Shown piece by piece: positions 18,990-28,715 of a stretch of DNA of 64,000 bases. The notes below the pieces were generated by a model. That model saw only the letters and a list, made by a program, of their open reading frames with translations, had not been told where the DNA came from and searched no databases. The stretch is from contig WGMF01000013.1 in NCBI GenBank assembly GCA_016125215.1, forward strand, positions 119,005-183,004, written 5' to 3'. This stretch comes from Phycisphaera sp. (lineage in GTDB: Bacteria > Planctomycetota > Phycisphaerae > Phycisphaerales > Phycisphaeraceae). The position numbers were made by a program, and so were the translations under genes. Each line of letters opens with the position of its first letter. The first letter of the stretch is position 1.

Positions 18990-20963
18990 ATGAGCATCAG
19001 GCAATCAATCGCTGCCTTGCTGATCGGGTTGCTGGGCAGCGTGTTGATCTGGGTAGTAGCGCCGTACAACAACTTTATCCTTGCCAACGCGTTTATCTCA
19101 GATGACTTCATACCGGTCGCCGCGGTGGGATTGATCCTGCTGCTGGTGCTCGGTATCAATCCGCTGCTGCACTTTGTCGTTCCCCGCCTGCGATTGACCT
19201 TCCCGCAGCTGGCGCTCATCTTTGGCATCCTGCTGGTGGCCAGCATTACACCGAGTCAGGGTGGGCTGCGACATTTCCTTTATCCCGTCGGTGCAACGCC
19301 GCTCTACGTGAGCCAGGACCAGGGTTTGTCACGGGCCTACAAAACTCTGGACCCGCCGGCCGCATTATTCCCCGAACGGCTGGGGTATGGGAACTCGGTG
19401 CCGGCGTCGGAATCATTCGTGGACGAGTTGCCTGCGGGCGAGTCGATCCCGTGGGGCAAGTGGGTGGCACCCACGATCGCATGGGCGGGGTTCTTTGTCC
19501 CCTACTGGCTGATGCTCACCGCCATGGCGGTCATTGTGCTGCCCTATTGGCGAGACACGGAGCGGCAGCCATTCCCCTTGCTCGAAGCGCAGCGGGCGCT
19601 GATCGAGGACACGCAGAGTGGCGCGCTGCCGCCGGCGATGACCAGGCCGTTGTTCTGGTTGGGCTTTGGCACGGTGTTTTTCCTGCACCTGTTGCGTGGG
19701 CTGAGCCAGTACTACCCGACGGGTGTGCCGGCGATCCCACTGGATTTTAAGATGTGGCAATTTTTCACGGAACCCCCGTTCAGGAACCTGCCACAGTACG
19801 TCAAGACGTTTCAGATCCACTTCCTGTTTCTGGGGATCGCGTACTTCATGCCCAACCGTGTGGGGCTGTCGATTTGGTTTTTCCAGATCGTCTATGCGGT
19901 GTTCATCATGTACGGGGTCTCCTACACGCCGATGTTTCACGCGGGCGTGGTGACGGACCATCGGCTGGGCGCGTGGGTGGCGATCCCGCTGTGCATCGTG
20001 TGGTTCGGCAGGGCCCACTGGTGGGGCGTGCTCAAGTCGGTGTTCACACCGGCTGTCGATGACGAGCAACTGCGTCGCAAGGTCGCGGGCACCGCGCTGC
20101 TTGCGGGGGCAATGGGGGTGTGGTGCTGGCTGCTGTGGGTGGGTGTGCCGTGGTGGTGGGCGATGGGGCTGATCGTGGCGATGTTTCTCTTTGCGCTGGG
20201 CATGACGCGGATCGTCGCCGAGACGGGTGTGCCGTTGATGGCGCCAAGCTCGCAATACGTCGGGACGCTGGTGAACCTGTTGCCGTTGACCTGGCGGACG
20301 GCTGCGGGGGTCTATTTCAGCGGGATCGTGGGCATCGTCGTCGGCCACCTCAACCGGGTGTGCGCGATGACGATGGTCTGCCATGCGATAGGGCTGGACC
20401 GTCACGCCAAGCCTCGCACGCACCTGCGGCTGGCGGGGTTGTTCTTCGGCTTGATCCTGTTGGGCTGCGTCGTCGGCGGGTTCGTCCAACTCACATACAC
20501 CTACCACTACTCCGAAACACTCAACCATGAGATGTCCGCGATGGGGCGCTGGGGCGATGGGTATTTCCGCTGGATGGCGGAGGGTCCGCTGAGGCAGTTT
20601 CTCGACGGGCAGAGCGGGACGCAACCGTACAACCAGGTGGGCCACATCGCGTTCGGTGCGGCGCTGGCGGTGTTCCTGCTGGTGATGTGTCAGCGCAGCG
20701 CGCGTTGGCCGATCCACCCGGTGCCGCTGCTGTTTGTGGGCAATTGGTACGCGCACCGCATCTGGTTCAGCGTGCTGCTGGGCTGGGCGTTGAAAATGAC
20801 CATCCTGCAGTTGGGCGGTGCGCGCGGTTACAAAGTCGGGCGTGACCTGTTCCTGGGGATCATGATCGGCGAGGTGGCGTCGGTGATGTTGTGGGCGGTG
20901 GTGGCAGCGCTAGTCGCCGCGGCAGGCGGTGAGTATCAGGTCGTGGCGATCCTGCCGTTCTAG
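18990..20963 (+). CDS. DUF6785/DUF6784-type polytopic membrane protein
   Basis: A 657-residue protein with about 14-16 hydrophobic helices spread along its length, starting MSIRQSIAALLIGLLGSVLI. Distinctive segments are ASITPSQGGLRHFLYPVG, RIVAETGVPLMAPSSQYVG, and a C-terminal RIWFSVLLGWALKMTILQLG and GYKVGRDLFLGIMIGEVASV. These match the large uncharacterised planctomycete/verrucomicrobial membrane family annotated DUF6785/DUF6784, distantly resembling oligopeptide (OPT) transporters. Substrate unknown. The ATG at 18990 is preferred; a longer frame from 18696 overlaps the divergent gene. Confidence 0.75.
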   Translation: MSIRQSIAALLIGLLGSVLIWVVAPYNNFILANAFISDDFIPVAAVGLILLLVLGINPLLHFVVPRLRLTFPQLALIFGILLVASITPSQGGLRHFLYPVGATPLYVSQDQGLSRAYKTLDPPAALFPERLGYGNSVPASESFVDELPAGESIPWGKWVAPTIAWAGFFVPYWLMLTAMAVIVLPYWRDTERQPFPLLEAQRALIEDTQSGALPPAMTRPLFWLGFGTVFFLHLLRGLSQYYPTGVPAIPLDFKMWQFFTEPPFRNLPQYVKTFQIHFLFLGIAYFMPNRVGLSIWFFQIVYAVFIMYGVSYTPMFHAGVVTDHRLGAWVAIPLCIVWFGRAHWWGVLKSVFTPAVDDEQLRRKVAGTALLAGAMGVWCWLLWVGVPWWWAMGLIVAMFLFALGMTRIVAETGVPLMAPSSQYVGTLVNLLPLTWRTAAGVYFSGIVGIVVGHLNRVCAMTMVCHAIGLDRHAKPRTHLRLAGLFFGLILLGCVVGGFVQLTYTYHYSETLNHEMSAMGRWGDGYFRWMAEGPLRQFLDGQSGTQPYNQVGHIAFGAALAVFLLVMCQRSARWPIHPVPLLFVGNWYAHRIWFSVLLGWALKMTILQLGGARGYKVGRDLFLGIMIGEVASVMLWAVVAALVAAAGGEYQVVAILPF

Positions 20964-21376
20964 CCCCTCGGGTCGTGTTTGATTGGATGTCGGTAACGAT
21001 CTCTTCGACAGTGACGGTTTCCATAAGCCATGATTTGGGGAGCGACATGGGCATGCTCCGTGTTGGCGGGATCGGGGATTGGAATTATTCAATTCACCTT
21101 GTACCGGGCAGGCCACGCTCAGGATAGGTCAAGCCGTTGCTCCTGAAGCTGCCCGCCGTTCAACGTTACGTTTTCGCCGTCCTCGATCGCTCCGTCGCAG
21201 GAGAGGATGCCGATCGCCGCCTTACAGCCCCTAGCGTCGTTTGGCATGGCCTCGTGATGTGTCGCTGACACGCTCCACCGTGGCCTTGCCAGTTCATTCA
21301 TACGCTCGAACCGTTCAGGGCTGTTTCCCGTTGCAGTGCGGTCTCCATGCTCAACACACATTGGATGATCACGTTG
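20964..21376. other. Gap with no supported gene
   Basis: About 410 bases. A minus-strand frame at 21119-21361 (80 codons) has no recognisable family, no ribosome site and no signal. It may be a decayed remnant. No repeat, RNA gene or terminator was recognised. Confidence 0.4.
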
Positions 21377-23554
21377 TCAGAGGGGCGTCAGAATGAAATC
21401 CCTCACGGCAACCTTGGCGGGGCCGCGGAGTGTCAGCGTGTTCTTTCCCTTGACAAGCTCGACCACCACCGGCTGCGTGGCCTGCCACATGCCCAGCGTG
21501 TAGGGCAGCGGCATCTCGACTTCTTTGCCACCGTTTGCCTGAACGTAAAGCGACTGGTCCCAGTCCGGTGTCACGACCCTGGCTGTGAGTTGATACTTAC
21601 CTCCCTTGGGTGCGTCGAACGTGTATTCAAACGTATCGCTTTCCTGGGCATAGCGGGAGTAGTGCAGTTGCATACCCCCGAGGTTGCTGGGCATGAAGGT
21701 GATCGCTTCTCGGAATGAGCCCTTGAAGAGGTTCTTCGTGCTGTGGGTCGGCTTGCTGCACGCGGCGGCGGGGATGGTGATGACGCCCGAGCGGTCCACG
21801 GTGGCCATGCGTTCCGCTTCGGGTATCGCGACCTGTGGCGCAGCTGTCGCGGCCTGGCGGGCATTGGGCGAGCTGACCCCGTTGAGCCCGTCGATCACGC
21901 GCTGTTGTTCGATCAGCGACACGCCGTACCAGAAGCCCGGGTCGTCCGTGGCACAGCTACCGTAGACCGGCTTTTCGCCCGCCAGGTCTCCGATCCACTG
22001 CGCACGCTTGACCTTCATGAATCCCCTCGGGTCCTCACGGGCCCGCGTGATCTGGAGGAAGTTCAAGTCACGGCCGAGGCTTCCGATGCGTGGCCCCTTG
22101 TCCGAGAAGGGATCGCGTCCGCCCCAGTGACCGCCGAGGTAGGTCTGCCAACCGCCGGGCTCCCAGCACGCCAGCGTGGCGTGGCCGGGCTCGGGTCGCG
22201 CGACGGTGGGGACGCCGAATGACCGAAGGATGAACCGCCCGAAGAACGCGCGTCGGCCGCAGATTCCACCGTTTGCAAGAATATTCTGCATGAACTGCAA
22301 CTCGGGCTTGTCGTATTTCACGTCGCCGCTGCCGTACTGGACCTCGGCATCCACGACGTTCACGTAACGCCCCGTGTCGCCGTCGTGCGTGGTCATGTCG
22401 GGCCGATAGTTGCGCAGCATCTGCCGACCCCAGACATAGATCGCGTCGGGGCAGCCACCGTCAACCACCATCCTGAGATTCCAGACGCTCTGGTCCTTGA
22501 AGGTCGGATCAAGCTCGCCGTCGAGATACCATTTTTCATAGCTCAGATACCTCTTGACGGGATCGATGAACACGGGATCACCGGTCGCGGCGACGGGGTT
22601 GTTCTGGGTCATCGGCACCGCGTGTTCGAGGGCGACGGCCAGCGCCAGCCGCTGGAAGACGCCCTCGTTCGCCCTGGGGCTGGCCTTCTGGATAGCGGTG
22701 TAGATCGCCATCGCCTCGGCGTATTTACCCCAGTATGCGCCGTCCGCTATGAGCATCTGCATCATCAGCGGGGTGTCAGACAACAGCTGATCGACAAGCT
22801 TTTCCCGCTCGGGCCCCCGCTGGGCGAACTGGGCCAGGTAGCGCGGCGATTCTTCCGTGAGGATGAGAAGCGTTACCAGTTGCGTATCCAGTTTCCCGCC
22901 GGCCAGGTGAGGCTCGAGGCTCATCGTGTCCAGCAGCCTGCGCGTCTGATCTCGGGCACGATCGAGCGCTTTAACCGCCGCATCGTAATCCATGATCGCC
23001 TGGGGCAGCTCCGCCTTAGCCTGCTGGGTTTCCGTCTGCGCTTTTTCGATCTGGCCCGGCAGAGCGTCCGCCTCTTTCTTCCTCAGGTCCAACCTCTTTT
23101 GTGCGGATTCCACGGCTTTGGCTTTGCCCGCATCATCATCCGGCAGCGCCAACGCCCTCTGTAACTGCCCCTCAAAGTCAGCAACCATCTGCGGGGCGTA
23201 CTTGAGCTGCTCCTGGAGAAACCGCACGACACCTTCTTTCCCACGCAGCTTGTCCAACGCTTTCGCCTTGGTCCAGACCTCCTGCGCAGGGACCGCCTCG
23301 GCTTTGAGCGCAGCCAGAAGCGCAGCCTTGTCCCGCGCATCGATCGTCGGCAGCGCTGCTTCGATCTCCGCTTTGATCGCGCTGCGCTTCTGCTCATACT
23401 TCGCTTCCAGATTCCTGCCGGTGTCGGTCAGTTCGGTCAAAACTTCATCGGCTCGGCCACGGGTCTGCCGGGGTTTGGGGTCGGCTGCAGACGCCACGCC
23501 GGTCAGACACATCAGCCCACAGAGCAAAATAGCGGATACAAGATTGGACTTCAT
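21377..23554 (-). CDS. Secreted protein with coiled coil and transglutaminase-like segment
   Basis: 725 residues with a signal peptide (residues 1-23, ending ASA-ADP). Residues 30-190 are strongly charged and helical, a probable coiled coil. The middle includes GGICGRRAFFGRFILRSFGV and PEPGHATLACWEPGG, a Cys ... His arrangement reminiscent of a transglutaminase-like (papain-fold) core. The last ~120 residues (YAQESDTFEYTFDAPKGGKY to the end) look like a carbohydrate-binding beta-sandwich. No catalytic function is proven. It lies after the esterase gene, same strand, with a 68-base gap. Confidence 0.7.
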   Translation of the reverse strand: MKSNLVSAILLCGLMCLTGVASAADPKPRQTRGRADEVLTELTDTGRNLEAKYEQKRSAIKAEIEAALPTIDARDKAALLAALKAEAVPAQEVWTKAKALDKLRGKEGVVRFLQEQLKYAPQMVADFEGQLQRALALPDDDAGKAKAVESAQKRLDLRKKEADALPGQIEKAQTETQQAKAELPQAIMDYDAAVKALDRARDQTRRLLDTMSLEPHLAGGKLDTQLVTLLILTEESPRYLAQFAQRGPEREKLVDQLLSDTPLMMQMLIADGAYWGKYAEAMAIYTAIQKASPRANEGVFQRLALAVALEHAVPMTQNNPVAATGDPVFIDPVKRYLSYEKWYLDGELDPTFKDQSVWNLRMVVDGGCPDAIYVWGRQMLRNYRPDMTTHDGDTGRYVNVVDAEVQYGSGDVKYDKPELQFMQNILANGGICGRRAFFGRFILRSFGVPTVARPEPGHATLACWEPGGWQTYLGGHWGGRDPFSDKGPRIGSLGRDLNFLQITRAREDPRGFMKVKRAQWIGDLAGEKPVYGSCATDDPGFWYGVSLIEQQRVIDGLNGVSSPNARQAATAAPQVAIPEAERMATVDRSGVITIPAAACSKPTHSTKNLFKGSFREAITFMPSNLGGMQLHYSRYAQESDTFEYTFDAPKGGKYQLTARVVTPDWDQSLYVQANGGKEVEMPLPYTLGMWQATQPVVVELVKGKNTLTLRGPAKVAVRDFILTPL

Positions 23555-23622
23555 GGGATATCTCTTTCTATAGAAACAGGGGAATCACAAAAACATCAAT
23601 TAGACAGTGTTTCGGACTTCGC

Positions 23623-25470
23623 TTACTCGGAAGTCTGTTCTGTAGGTTGTTCGACCAGCGCTTTGATCCGTTCGAGGATTTCCACGCCGCGCCTGGCCTC
23701 CTCGGTGCGGCGGTATTCGAGGCGCTCTTCCGCCTCGGCCTTACGGGCTCGGCCATCGGCGATGCTTTGCGCGGGGTCTTCGCTTTCTGGATAGTCCCAG
23801 TTGTCCGTGCGGAAACTGGGGAACGGCCGGTCGGGATGCCCCATGTTTTTGAGATTGCCCATAGGGGAGCGTGCCCATGCGTAACGCACGGCGACGGGTT
23901 CCTTCACGAGCGGGCTCCAGACCCGGATGACGTTGGGCACATGTGACGGGTGTCCCTTGTCGGCGGCGTAGCGGGCGTACGCCATGTAGAACTTGCCATC
24001 CGCCCCGGCAATCGAAAAGCCCCGCGGGACGCTGGAACGTGCGTCGGAGATGATGCTTGAATCAAAGGTGAGAACGAACGCATCACCAATGGGTTGGGCG
24101 GAGAGCAACTTCGTTTCGCGCCATCCCACATTGACTTCGGGATAGAGTTTCGCCAGCGCCCAACGGGCCGCCCGCTCGCCGTGCTCTTGCTTCTTACCTG
24201 GGTGCAAACCGGGAACCTTGGCATCATAGGCGGGCAGGAACATCAGGTTCTTCTGGTTTGCCACATCGCCCAGCCCCAACCGTTGGGCTTCACGGATGTA
24301 GGGTGCGGGATCGTTGGATTCGCCCTCGAAGTTGTCCTCGTTCTGCGTATTGCCCCCGGCACAGAACCCGATGATGCCAAAGGCCAGGTCGGGGTCGTTG
24401 AAGTCTTCCCGGATTCCTTCGATCATCAGTCGGGTGAGCACGCGGTAACGCCTGGGTCGGCAATTATCCGTAGTCGCATTGTTGTAGCCCTGGTGAAAGA
24501 GGACGCCCTTGATGGGGTATCCCTTGAACACGCCGAACATGCCGTTGTAAACACTGGCCATGTCGCTGGGGCTCTTGCCGGGGATGTTCCACGAGGTCAG
24601 GTTCTCGGCATCGATCGGCTTCTTGGGCCACTGCGACTCGGGATTGCCCTTGGATTTGGCGCGATTCACCTGGCGCTGCCAGACTTCGAGCGCCGCGGCA
24701 TGGGGATCGAACTCCGCCATTTTCAGCCGAATGTAGTCGGCGTATCGCTTGGTCAGGGGGTCTTCATCGAACTTGCAGATCGGCACCATGCTTTCGATCG
24801 ACGCGCCGCCCCTGGCATTCTTGACCAGGCCGATGGGGATTTGCAGGCTGCGTTGAAGGCGTGAACCGAAGACATAACCGATGGCTGAGAACTCGCGGGC
24901 TGTCTCGGGCGTCGTCACCAGCCAACCCCCGCCTTCGATCGTTTCGGGCCGAATGTCGTCCTGCGGGGTGCTCTGTTCGTTGCCCGTGATCGAGAACATG
25001 CGGAGCATAGGCAGGTGCGCCTGCGCCGCTTCCATGTCGGATCGCAGTTCTTTGCTCAGCCCGATGGCCATGTTGCTCTGGCCGTACATCACCCACACGT
25101 CGCCGATGAGGATGTCTTCCAACTCGAGCTTGTCGCCGGCAACGGTCACGACGAGCTTGATCGGCTCGGTGCATGCCGGGCGCGCGGGGAACGTGACCTC
25201 CCACCGGCCAAGTCCCGCGTAGTCTTTCCCGTGTTCGAACACCTCGACGGGTGCCGCAGCCTGGACCCGGGACTCCGCCATCGCATCGCCGAGTTGCACG
25301 TCGACCGTCTGGCCCGGCGTCGCCCATCCCCAGACCTTGATCGGCTTGTCACGCTGAAGCACCATGTGGCTGGTGAAGATGTTGTGAAGCTTCAACGTCC
25401 CGGCGTCGGCGACCGCCGAACCGACAGTCACCATGGCGAAAACAAGCAACAGAATCCTGGCACGATGCAT
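23623..25470 (-). CDS. Sialate O-acetylesterase-type secreted carbohydrate esterase
   Basis: 615-residue SGNH-fold esterase of the SASA/DUF303 family, which removes acetyl groups from sugars. The N-terminus has a signal peptide (to about residue 23). A beta domain with HNIFTSHMVLQRDKPIKVWG follows. The catalytic block GDVWVMYGQSNM holds the nucleophile Ser, FHQGYNNA is the mid block, and LHPGKKQEHGERAARWA contains the candidate catalytic His. A charged helical tail closes the protein. It likely acts outside the cytoplasm on acetylated polysaccharide. Confidence 0.88.
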   Translation of the reverse strand: MHRARILLLVFAMVTVGSAVADAGTLKLHNIFTSHMVLQRDKPIKVWGWATPGQTVDVQLGDAMAESRVQAAAPVEVFEHGKDYAGLGRWEVTFPARPACTEPIKLVVTVAGDKLELEDILIGDVWVMYGQSNMAIGLSKELRSDMEAAQAHLPMLRMFSITGNEQSTPQDDIRPETIEGGGWLVTTPETAREFSAIGYVFGSRLQRSLQIPIGLVKNARGGASIESMVPICKFDEDPLTKRYADYIRLKMAEFDPHAAALEVWQRQVNRAKSKGNPESQWPKKPIDAENLTSWNIPGKSPSDMASVYNGMFGVFKGYPIKGVLFHQGYNNATTDNCRPRRYRVLTRLMIEGIREDFNDPDLAFGIIGFCAGGNTQNEDNFEGESNDPAPYIREAQRLGLGDVANQKNLMFLPAYDAKVPGLHPGKKQEHGERAARWALAKLYPEVNVGWRETKLLSAQPIGDAFVLTFDSSIISDARSSVPRGFSIAGADGKFYMAYARYAADKGHPSHVPNVIRVWSPLVKEPVAVRYAWARSPMGNLKNMGHPDRPFPSFRTDNWDYPESEDPAQSIADGRARKAEAEERLEYRRTEEARRGVEILERIKALVEQPTEQTSE

Positions 25471-25607
25471 CGTTGAACTCCTGAAAAATGCAGTCTCTCA
25501 CGGATATTCGAGTCGGGGATGATGTTCCGGATCGCCACATCTCATTGCGGCTCTGTGGCGCGAAACGGGTGTGCCGCTGCGTCTGAGCGCTTTGCGGTTC
25601 AATGCTC

Positions 25608-26411
25608 TCAGTAGAGAAACTCTTCGGGGATCATTCCCACATTGCTGTCGTTGCCGTACTTCGAAGACCATCTGTCCATCTGGGGCTTGAGGTGAACACT
25701 GCCGTCAGTCAGGCCGTAGTTCGCAGACATGGGAAGGTAACTGGCCCAGCCCCTGTAATTACTCCAGATCTTGACGACAGCGGACGTGCCGGGATGATTG
25801 CCCCAGTTGGGACCATCGGTGCCCCGGTTCCACCGCATGAGGTCGCTCATCAGCACATTGGTCATCTTGTTCGCAATGGTGCCGCCGCTGGTGCGCCAGC
25901 CTTGATCCAACCGCCCCATCGGCTCGGGGCCTTTGCGGTTGAACCAGAGCATGTAAGGAACGTATCTGAGGAAACTGCTGTATGCATAGGGAAACGTGCT
26001 GGCATAGTTGGTTTCATGGTCGGCATAAATCGGCTCGACGAGGGGACACATGTAGACGCTCTTCATCGCCCGTTTGCTGCCGTAGTAATCCACAAGCAGC
26101 GGGTAGATGTCGTGCCAGCAAACGGTGCCAGATGTTCTGACCGCGATCTCGTCCGGGTTGTTACGGAGCAGGTCTTCCCCACAGCCGACTGAATGGTTTG
26201 CCACTGGGTACACGCCCTTGTTGTCAGCGGCATAAGTGGTCAAGCCCGATCCCGCCTGCTTCAGGTTACTGCCGCAGATAATCAGCCTGGCCTGGTAACG
26301 TGCGCCCTGTAGCGACGGCAAAAGCACAGCGATTAAAAGGGTGATAATCGCAACGACTACCAACAGTTCGACGAGCGTAAAACCATGTGGCTTGGAGTTT
26401 GTCTGCGTCAT
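25608..26411 (-). CDS. Single-gene pseudopilin
   Basis: 267 residues beginning MTQTNSKPHGFTLVELLVVV: a classic prepilin leader with cleavage after the Gly before FTLVEL, then a hydrophobic helix. Shared features with the proteins at 5855 and 61034 are a CGSNLKQAG segment and a C-terminal NYGLTDGSVH motif. It sits between the PEP-CTERM gene and the esterase on the same strand. The protein probably lies in the envelope; no secretion or pilus genes are adjacent. Confidence 0.87.
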   Translation of the reverse strand: MTQTNSKPHGFTLVELLVVVAIITLLIAVLLPSLQGARYQARLIICGSNLKQAGSGLTTYAADNKGVYPVANHSVGCGEDLLRNNPDEIAVRTSGTVCWHDIYPLLVDYYGSKRAMKSVYMCPLVEPIYADHETNYASTFPYAYSSFLRYVPYMLWFNRKGPEPMGRLDQGWRTSGGTIANKMTNVLMSDLMRWNRGTDGPNWGNHPGTSAVVKIWSNYRGWASYLPMSANYGLTDGSVHLKPQMDRWSSKYGNDSNVGMIPEEFLY

Positions 26412-26465
26412 GGTCGGGTGGCTCTCACGATCCTTGCCTAGAGACCTCTTCGCAGGTGAACAAAC

Positions 26466-26500
26466 AACGGCTGTGCAAACCCGAGGATGGCACAGCCGTT
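26466..26500 (-). terminator. Hairpin terminator after the PEP-CTERM gene
   Basis: Perfect 11-base inverted repeat AACGGCTGTGC / GCACAGCCGTT with a 13-base loop, just downstream (minus strand) of the PEP-CTERM gene and followed by a T-rich GTTTGTT. The same stem sequence recurs after two other PEP-CTERM genes (58838 and 62592). Confidence 0.65.
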
Positions 26501-26513
26501 GAGGAGGATCGGG

Positions 26514-27200
26514 TTACATAGAAAAGCGGGGTTCTAACTCGCTGATCCCTCGTCGGCGTCGAACCGACATCCACAAGCCGCCCAGTCCCAATAGCGCCAG
26601 CGTCGCCGGCTCGGGGATGGCGGTAGCCGTCACGGAGAGATTGTCGATGTACATGTACTTGTTGCCGCTGGTCACAGAAGACGCGATGCGCAAGTCCGAT
26701 CCATTCTCGAACGTCAAAGGGCCTGGGAGAAATGTGTGGCTGTATGTGTGAGCGGTGTACGCGGTAGGGGTGGAGCTTACGCCGTTCAAGGGAGCGAGGT
26801 TGCTCGTATCCACGGTCCCGCTGTCATTGTTGCCGGCCCTATTGGAGTTGTACGCGAATGTTTCGAGAGTTTGCCAAGCGGCCGCGTCGTTTGCCCGATA
26901 CTGAAGCTGAAATGAGCTGCCGAACATGCTGCTGCCAAAGGTGAAATCGAAAGCGACAGTGAAATCGGTTGCGCCAAGCGTGGCAAGCCCGAGATTGTCA
27001 ATCCGGAAACTTCCGCTGGTACGAGCGACCCCGATGGTCTTGGGGGTTGCGTTGTAAACCGTGTTCGCGGTGGTGTAGCTCGAGAGTGTATTGGTCGAAA
27101 AATCATCCGAGACAATGATTGCGGCGTGCGCCGAGCCGGCAATCATCACTGCCGCGATTACGGTGACGAGGATGCTGAGCGGAGTAGCGTTGCGATTCAT
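26514..27200 (-). CDS. PEP-CTERM sorting domain protein
   Basis: 228 residues with a signal peptide (to about AHA-A, residue 27), a beta-rich body with repeated Thr/Ser/Asn, and the sorting tail IPEPATLALLGLGGLWMSVRRRR. Unusually, 11 residues (GISELEPRFSM) follow the arginine cluster. AGGAGG lies at 27209-27214 (minus strand), 8 bases from the ATG. The hairpin terminator lies 14 bases past the stop. Divergent from the XylR-like regulator at 27570. Confidence 0.87.
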   Translation of the reverse strand: MNRNATPLSILVTVIAAVMIAGSAHAAIIVSDDFSTNTLSSYTTANTVYNATPKTIGVARTSGSFRIDNLGLATLGATDFTVAFDFTFGSSMFGSSFQLQYRANDAAAWQTLETFAYNSNRAGNNDSGTVDTSNLAPLNGVSSTPTAYTAHTYSHTFLPGPLTFENGSDLRIASSVTSGNKYMYIDNLSVTATAIPEPATLALLGLGGLWMSVRRRRGISELEPRFSM

Positions 27201-27569
27201 GTTGAGAACCTCCTATGTTGTGGGTGACTGTGAAATGTTCTCGATCGATTCTCTGAACAGTTGTGTCATCTTCATTCGCTTGAGCATGTCGAAGCCTCCC
27301 TTTGATATGCCCTAGCCATGCTCGCGGGGCTAACCGAATGTTGCCGGGGTGAACGTCACCCCGGCATGGAAGATCAAGACCACATGCAAACTGGGGATCG
27401 GCTTGTCGTTTTAGAGTCTCCGTGAAGTGTTTTATCACGTGTGTCGGCAAACAACGCTGTTCGGAGATGCCGGTCTTGACCATAACCGCTGACAGGATTA
27501 CCATACACCAAGTCGTATTAAATTTGGCGCCAATCTTTATTAAGAAAACGACAATATTTGGAGCGTTGC
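27201..27569. promoter_or_regulatory. Divergent control region, PEP-CTERM gene and regulator
   Basis: About 370 bases. Contains a perfect 9-base hairpin TGCCGGGGT/ACCCCGGCA at 27342-27366 and a 10-base palindrome TTGGCGCCAA at 27524-27533, 37 bases before the regulator ATG. The latter is a reasonable operator candidate because LacI-type proteins bind palindromes with a central CG. GGAG at 27560-27563 serves the regulator start. Confidence 0.5.
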
Positions 27570-28715
27570 ATGCCCGAGACCCGATGGGTTGCCGTGGCGT
27601 TGATGGTCGATCAGCCCTACCCGATCAACCAGGAGACCTACGCGGGGGTGCTGCGTTTTGCCGAGGAACACCCGCACTGGAGAATCGTGGTCGACGAACA
27701 ACCGTGGGAGCATTCCGGGACAGAGCCAGCTCATTTCGACGGGGTGATCGCGCGGGGCTACGGCAAGTCGCACTTCAAGCTCGAACAGATCGGCATCCCG
27801 ATGGTCAACACGCGGTTCGCACACGATCGGCCAACGACCTCGGGAGTGTTTATCGATGCGCAGCAGTGCGGCGAGCTGGCGGCCGACCACCTGATCGACC
27901 GCGGCTTCCAACGCCTGGCGTTCTTGGTGGACCCTGACTTCCTCCAGGCCGTTGCCGTGTGCAAAGCCTTTGTCCAGCAGGCCGAGGAACGCGGCCGAAC
28001 CTGTACGCCCGGCTACATCGATCGGGGAACGAAAAATCTCAGCGGGTACTGGCTCGCAGCCAAGAACGGTATCCGACCGCTGCTGGCAAGACTCAAGGCC
28101 CCGGTGGGGGTCCTGTGCGCCAATGCCTGGATGGCGAGACTTACGGTGACACTGGCCGACGAGCTGGGCTGGCACGTGCCGCAGGACGTGGCGATCATCA
28201 GCATGGAGAACCTGACCACGATCCTCGAACATCGACCACAGATCACCAGCATCGACATGAGCTACGAGCAGATCGGCTACGAAGCGGCGGCCATGCTCGA
28301 CCGCATGATGGACGGAACGCAGACCCAGCCGCAACAGATTTATGTTCCACCCGAGCAGATCATCACCCGTGCCTCGACGGACTACTTCGCGGTGGAGGAT
28401 GAAGTGGTCGCGGCGACACTGCGTTACATCTCCGAGCACCTCGATCAGAAACTGACACTCGATCGGCTGGCGGAACTCGTCATCGTCTCGCCGCGGTCGC
28501 TGCAGCGCCGGTTCGAGTCGGCGCTGAACCGTCCGATCAGCGACGAGATCCGGCGTCTGCGCCTGGAGGCCGCCAAGCGGTTGCTGCGCGACCACGAGAT
28601 GCAGGTCGGCCAGATCGCCAGGCAGGTGGGTTTCAATACCTCGGTGACGATCTACAACGTCTTCCAGCGTGAACTGGGCATGAGCCCAAGCGAGTACCGT
28701 CAAAAGTACAGCTGA
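27570..28715 (+). CDS. XylR-like regulator (LacI-type sensor + AraC HTH)
   Basis: 381 residues starting MPETRWVAVALMVDQPYPIN. The N-terminal sensor resembles periplasmic-binding folds (VFIDAQQCGELAADHLIDRG, then VAIISMEN). The C-terminal AraC HTH pair includes LAELVIVSPRSLQRRFESAL and ends GMSPSEYRQKYS. The ATG at 27570 has GGAG 6 bases upstream; an in-frame TTG at 27558 lies ahead of it. It probably senses a sugar and controls the divergent PEP-CTERM/pseudopilin/esterase genes. Confidence 0.9.
   Translation: MPETRWVAVALMVDQPYPINQETYAGVLRFAEEHPHWRIVVDEQPWEHSGTEPAHFDGVIARGYGKSHFKLEQIGIPMVNTRFAHDRPTTSGVFIDAQQCGELAADHLIDRGFQRLAFLVDPDFLQAVAVCKAFVQQAEERGRTCTPGYIDRGTKNLSGYWLAAKNGIRPLLARLKAPVGVLCANAWMARLTVTLADELGWHVPQDVAIISMENLTTILEHRPQITSIDMSYEQIGYEAAAMLDRMMDGTQTQPQQIYVPPEQIITRASTDYFAVEDEVVAATLRYISEHLDQKLTLDRLAELVIVSPRSLQRRFESALNRPISDEIRRLRLEAAKRLLRDHEMQVGQIARQVGFNTSVTIYNVFQRELGMSPSEYRQKYS

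Noticed and set aside
19413..20756. Minus-strand 447-codon frame rich in His/Arg/Gln
   Set aside because: It lies entirely antisense to the membrane protein at 18990, has extreme His/Arg/Pro composition typical of GC-rich shadow frames, and no domain.
21119..21361. Minus-strand 80-codon frame in a 410-base gap
   Set aside because: No ribosome site, signal, membrane helix or recognisable family; kept only as a note in the gap entry.
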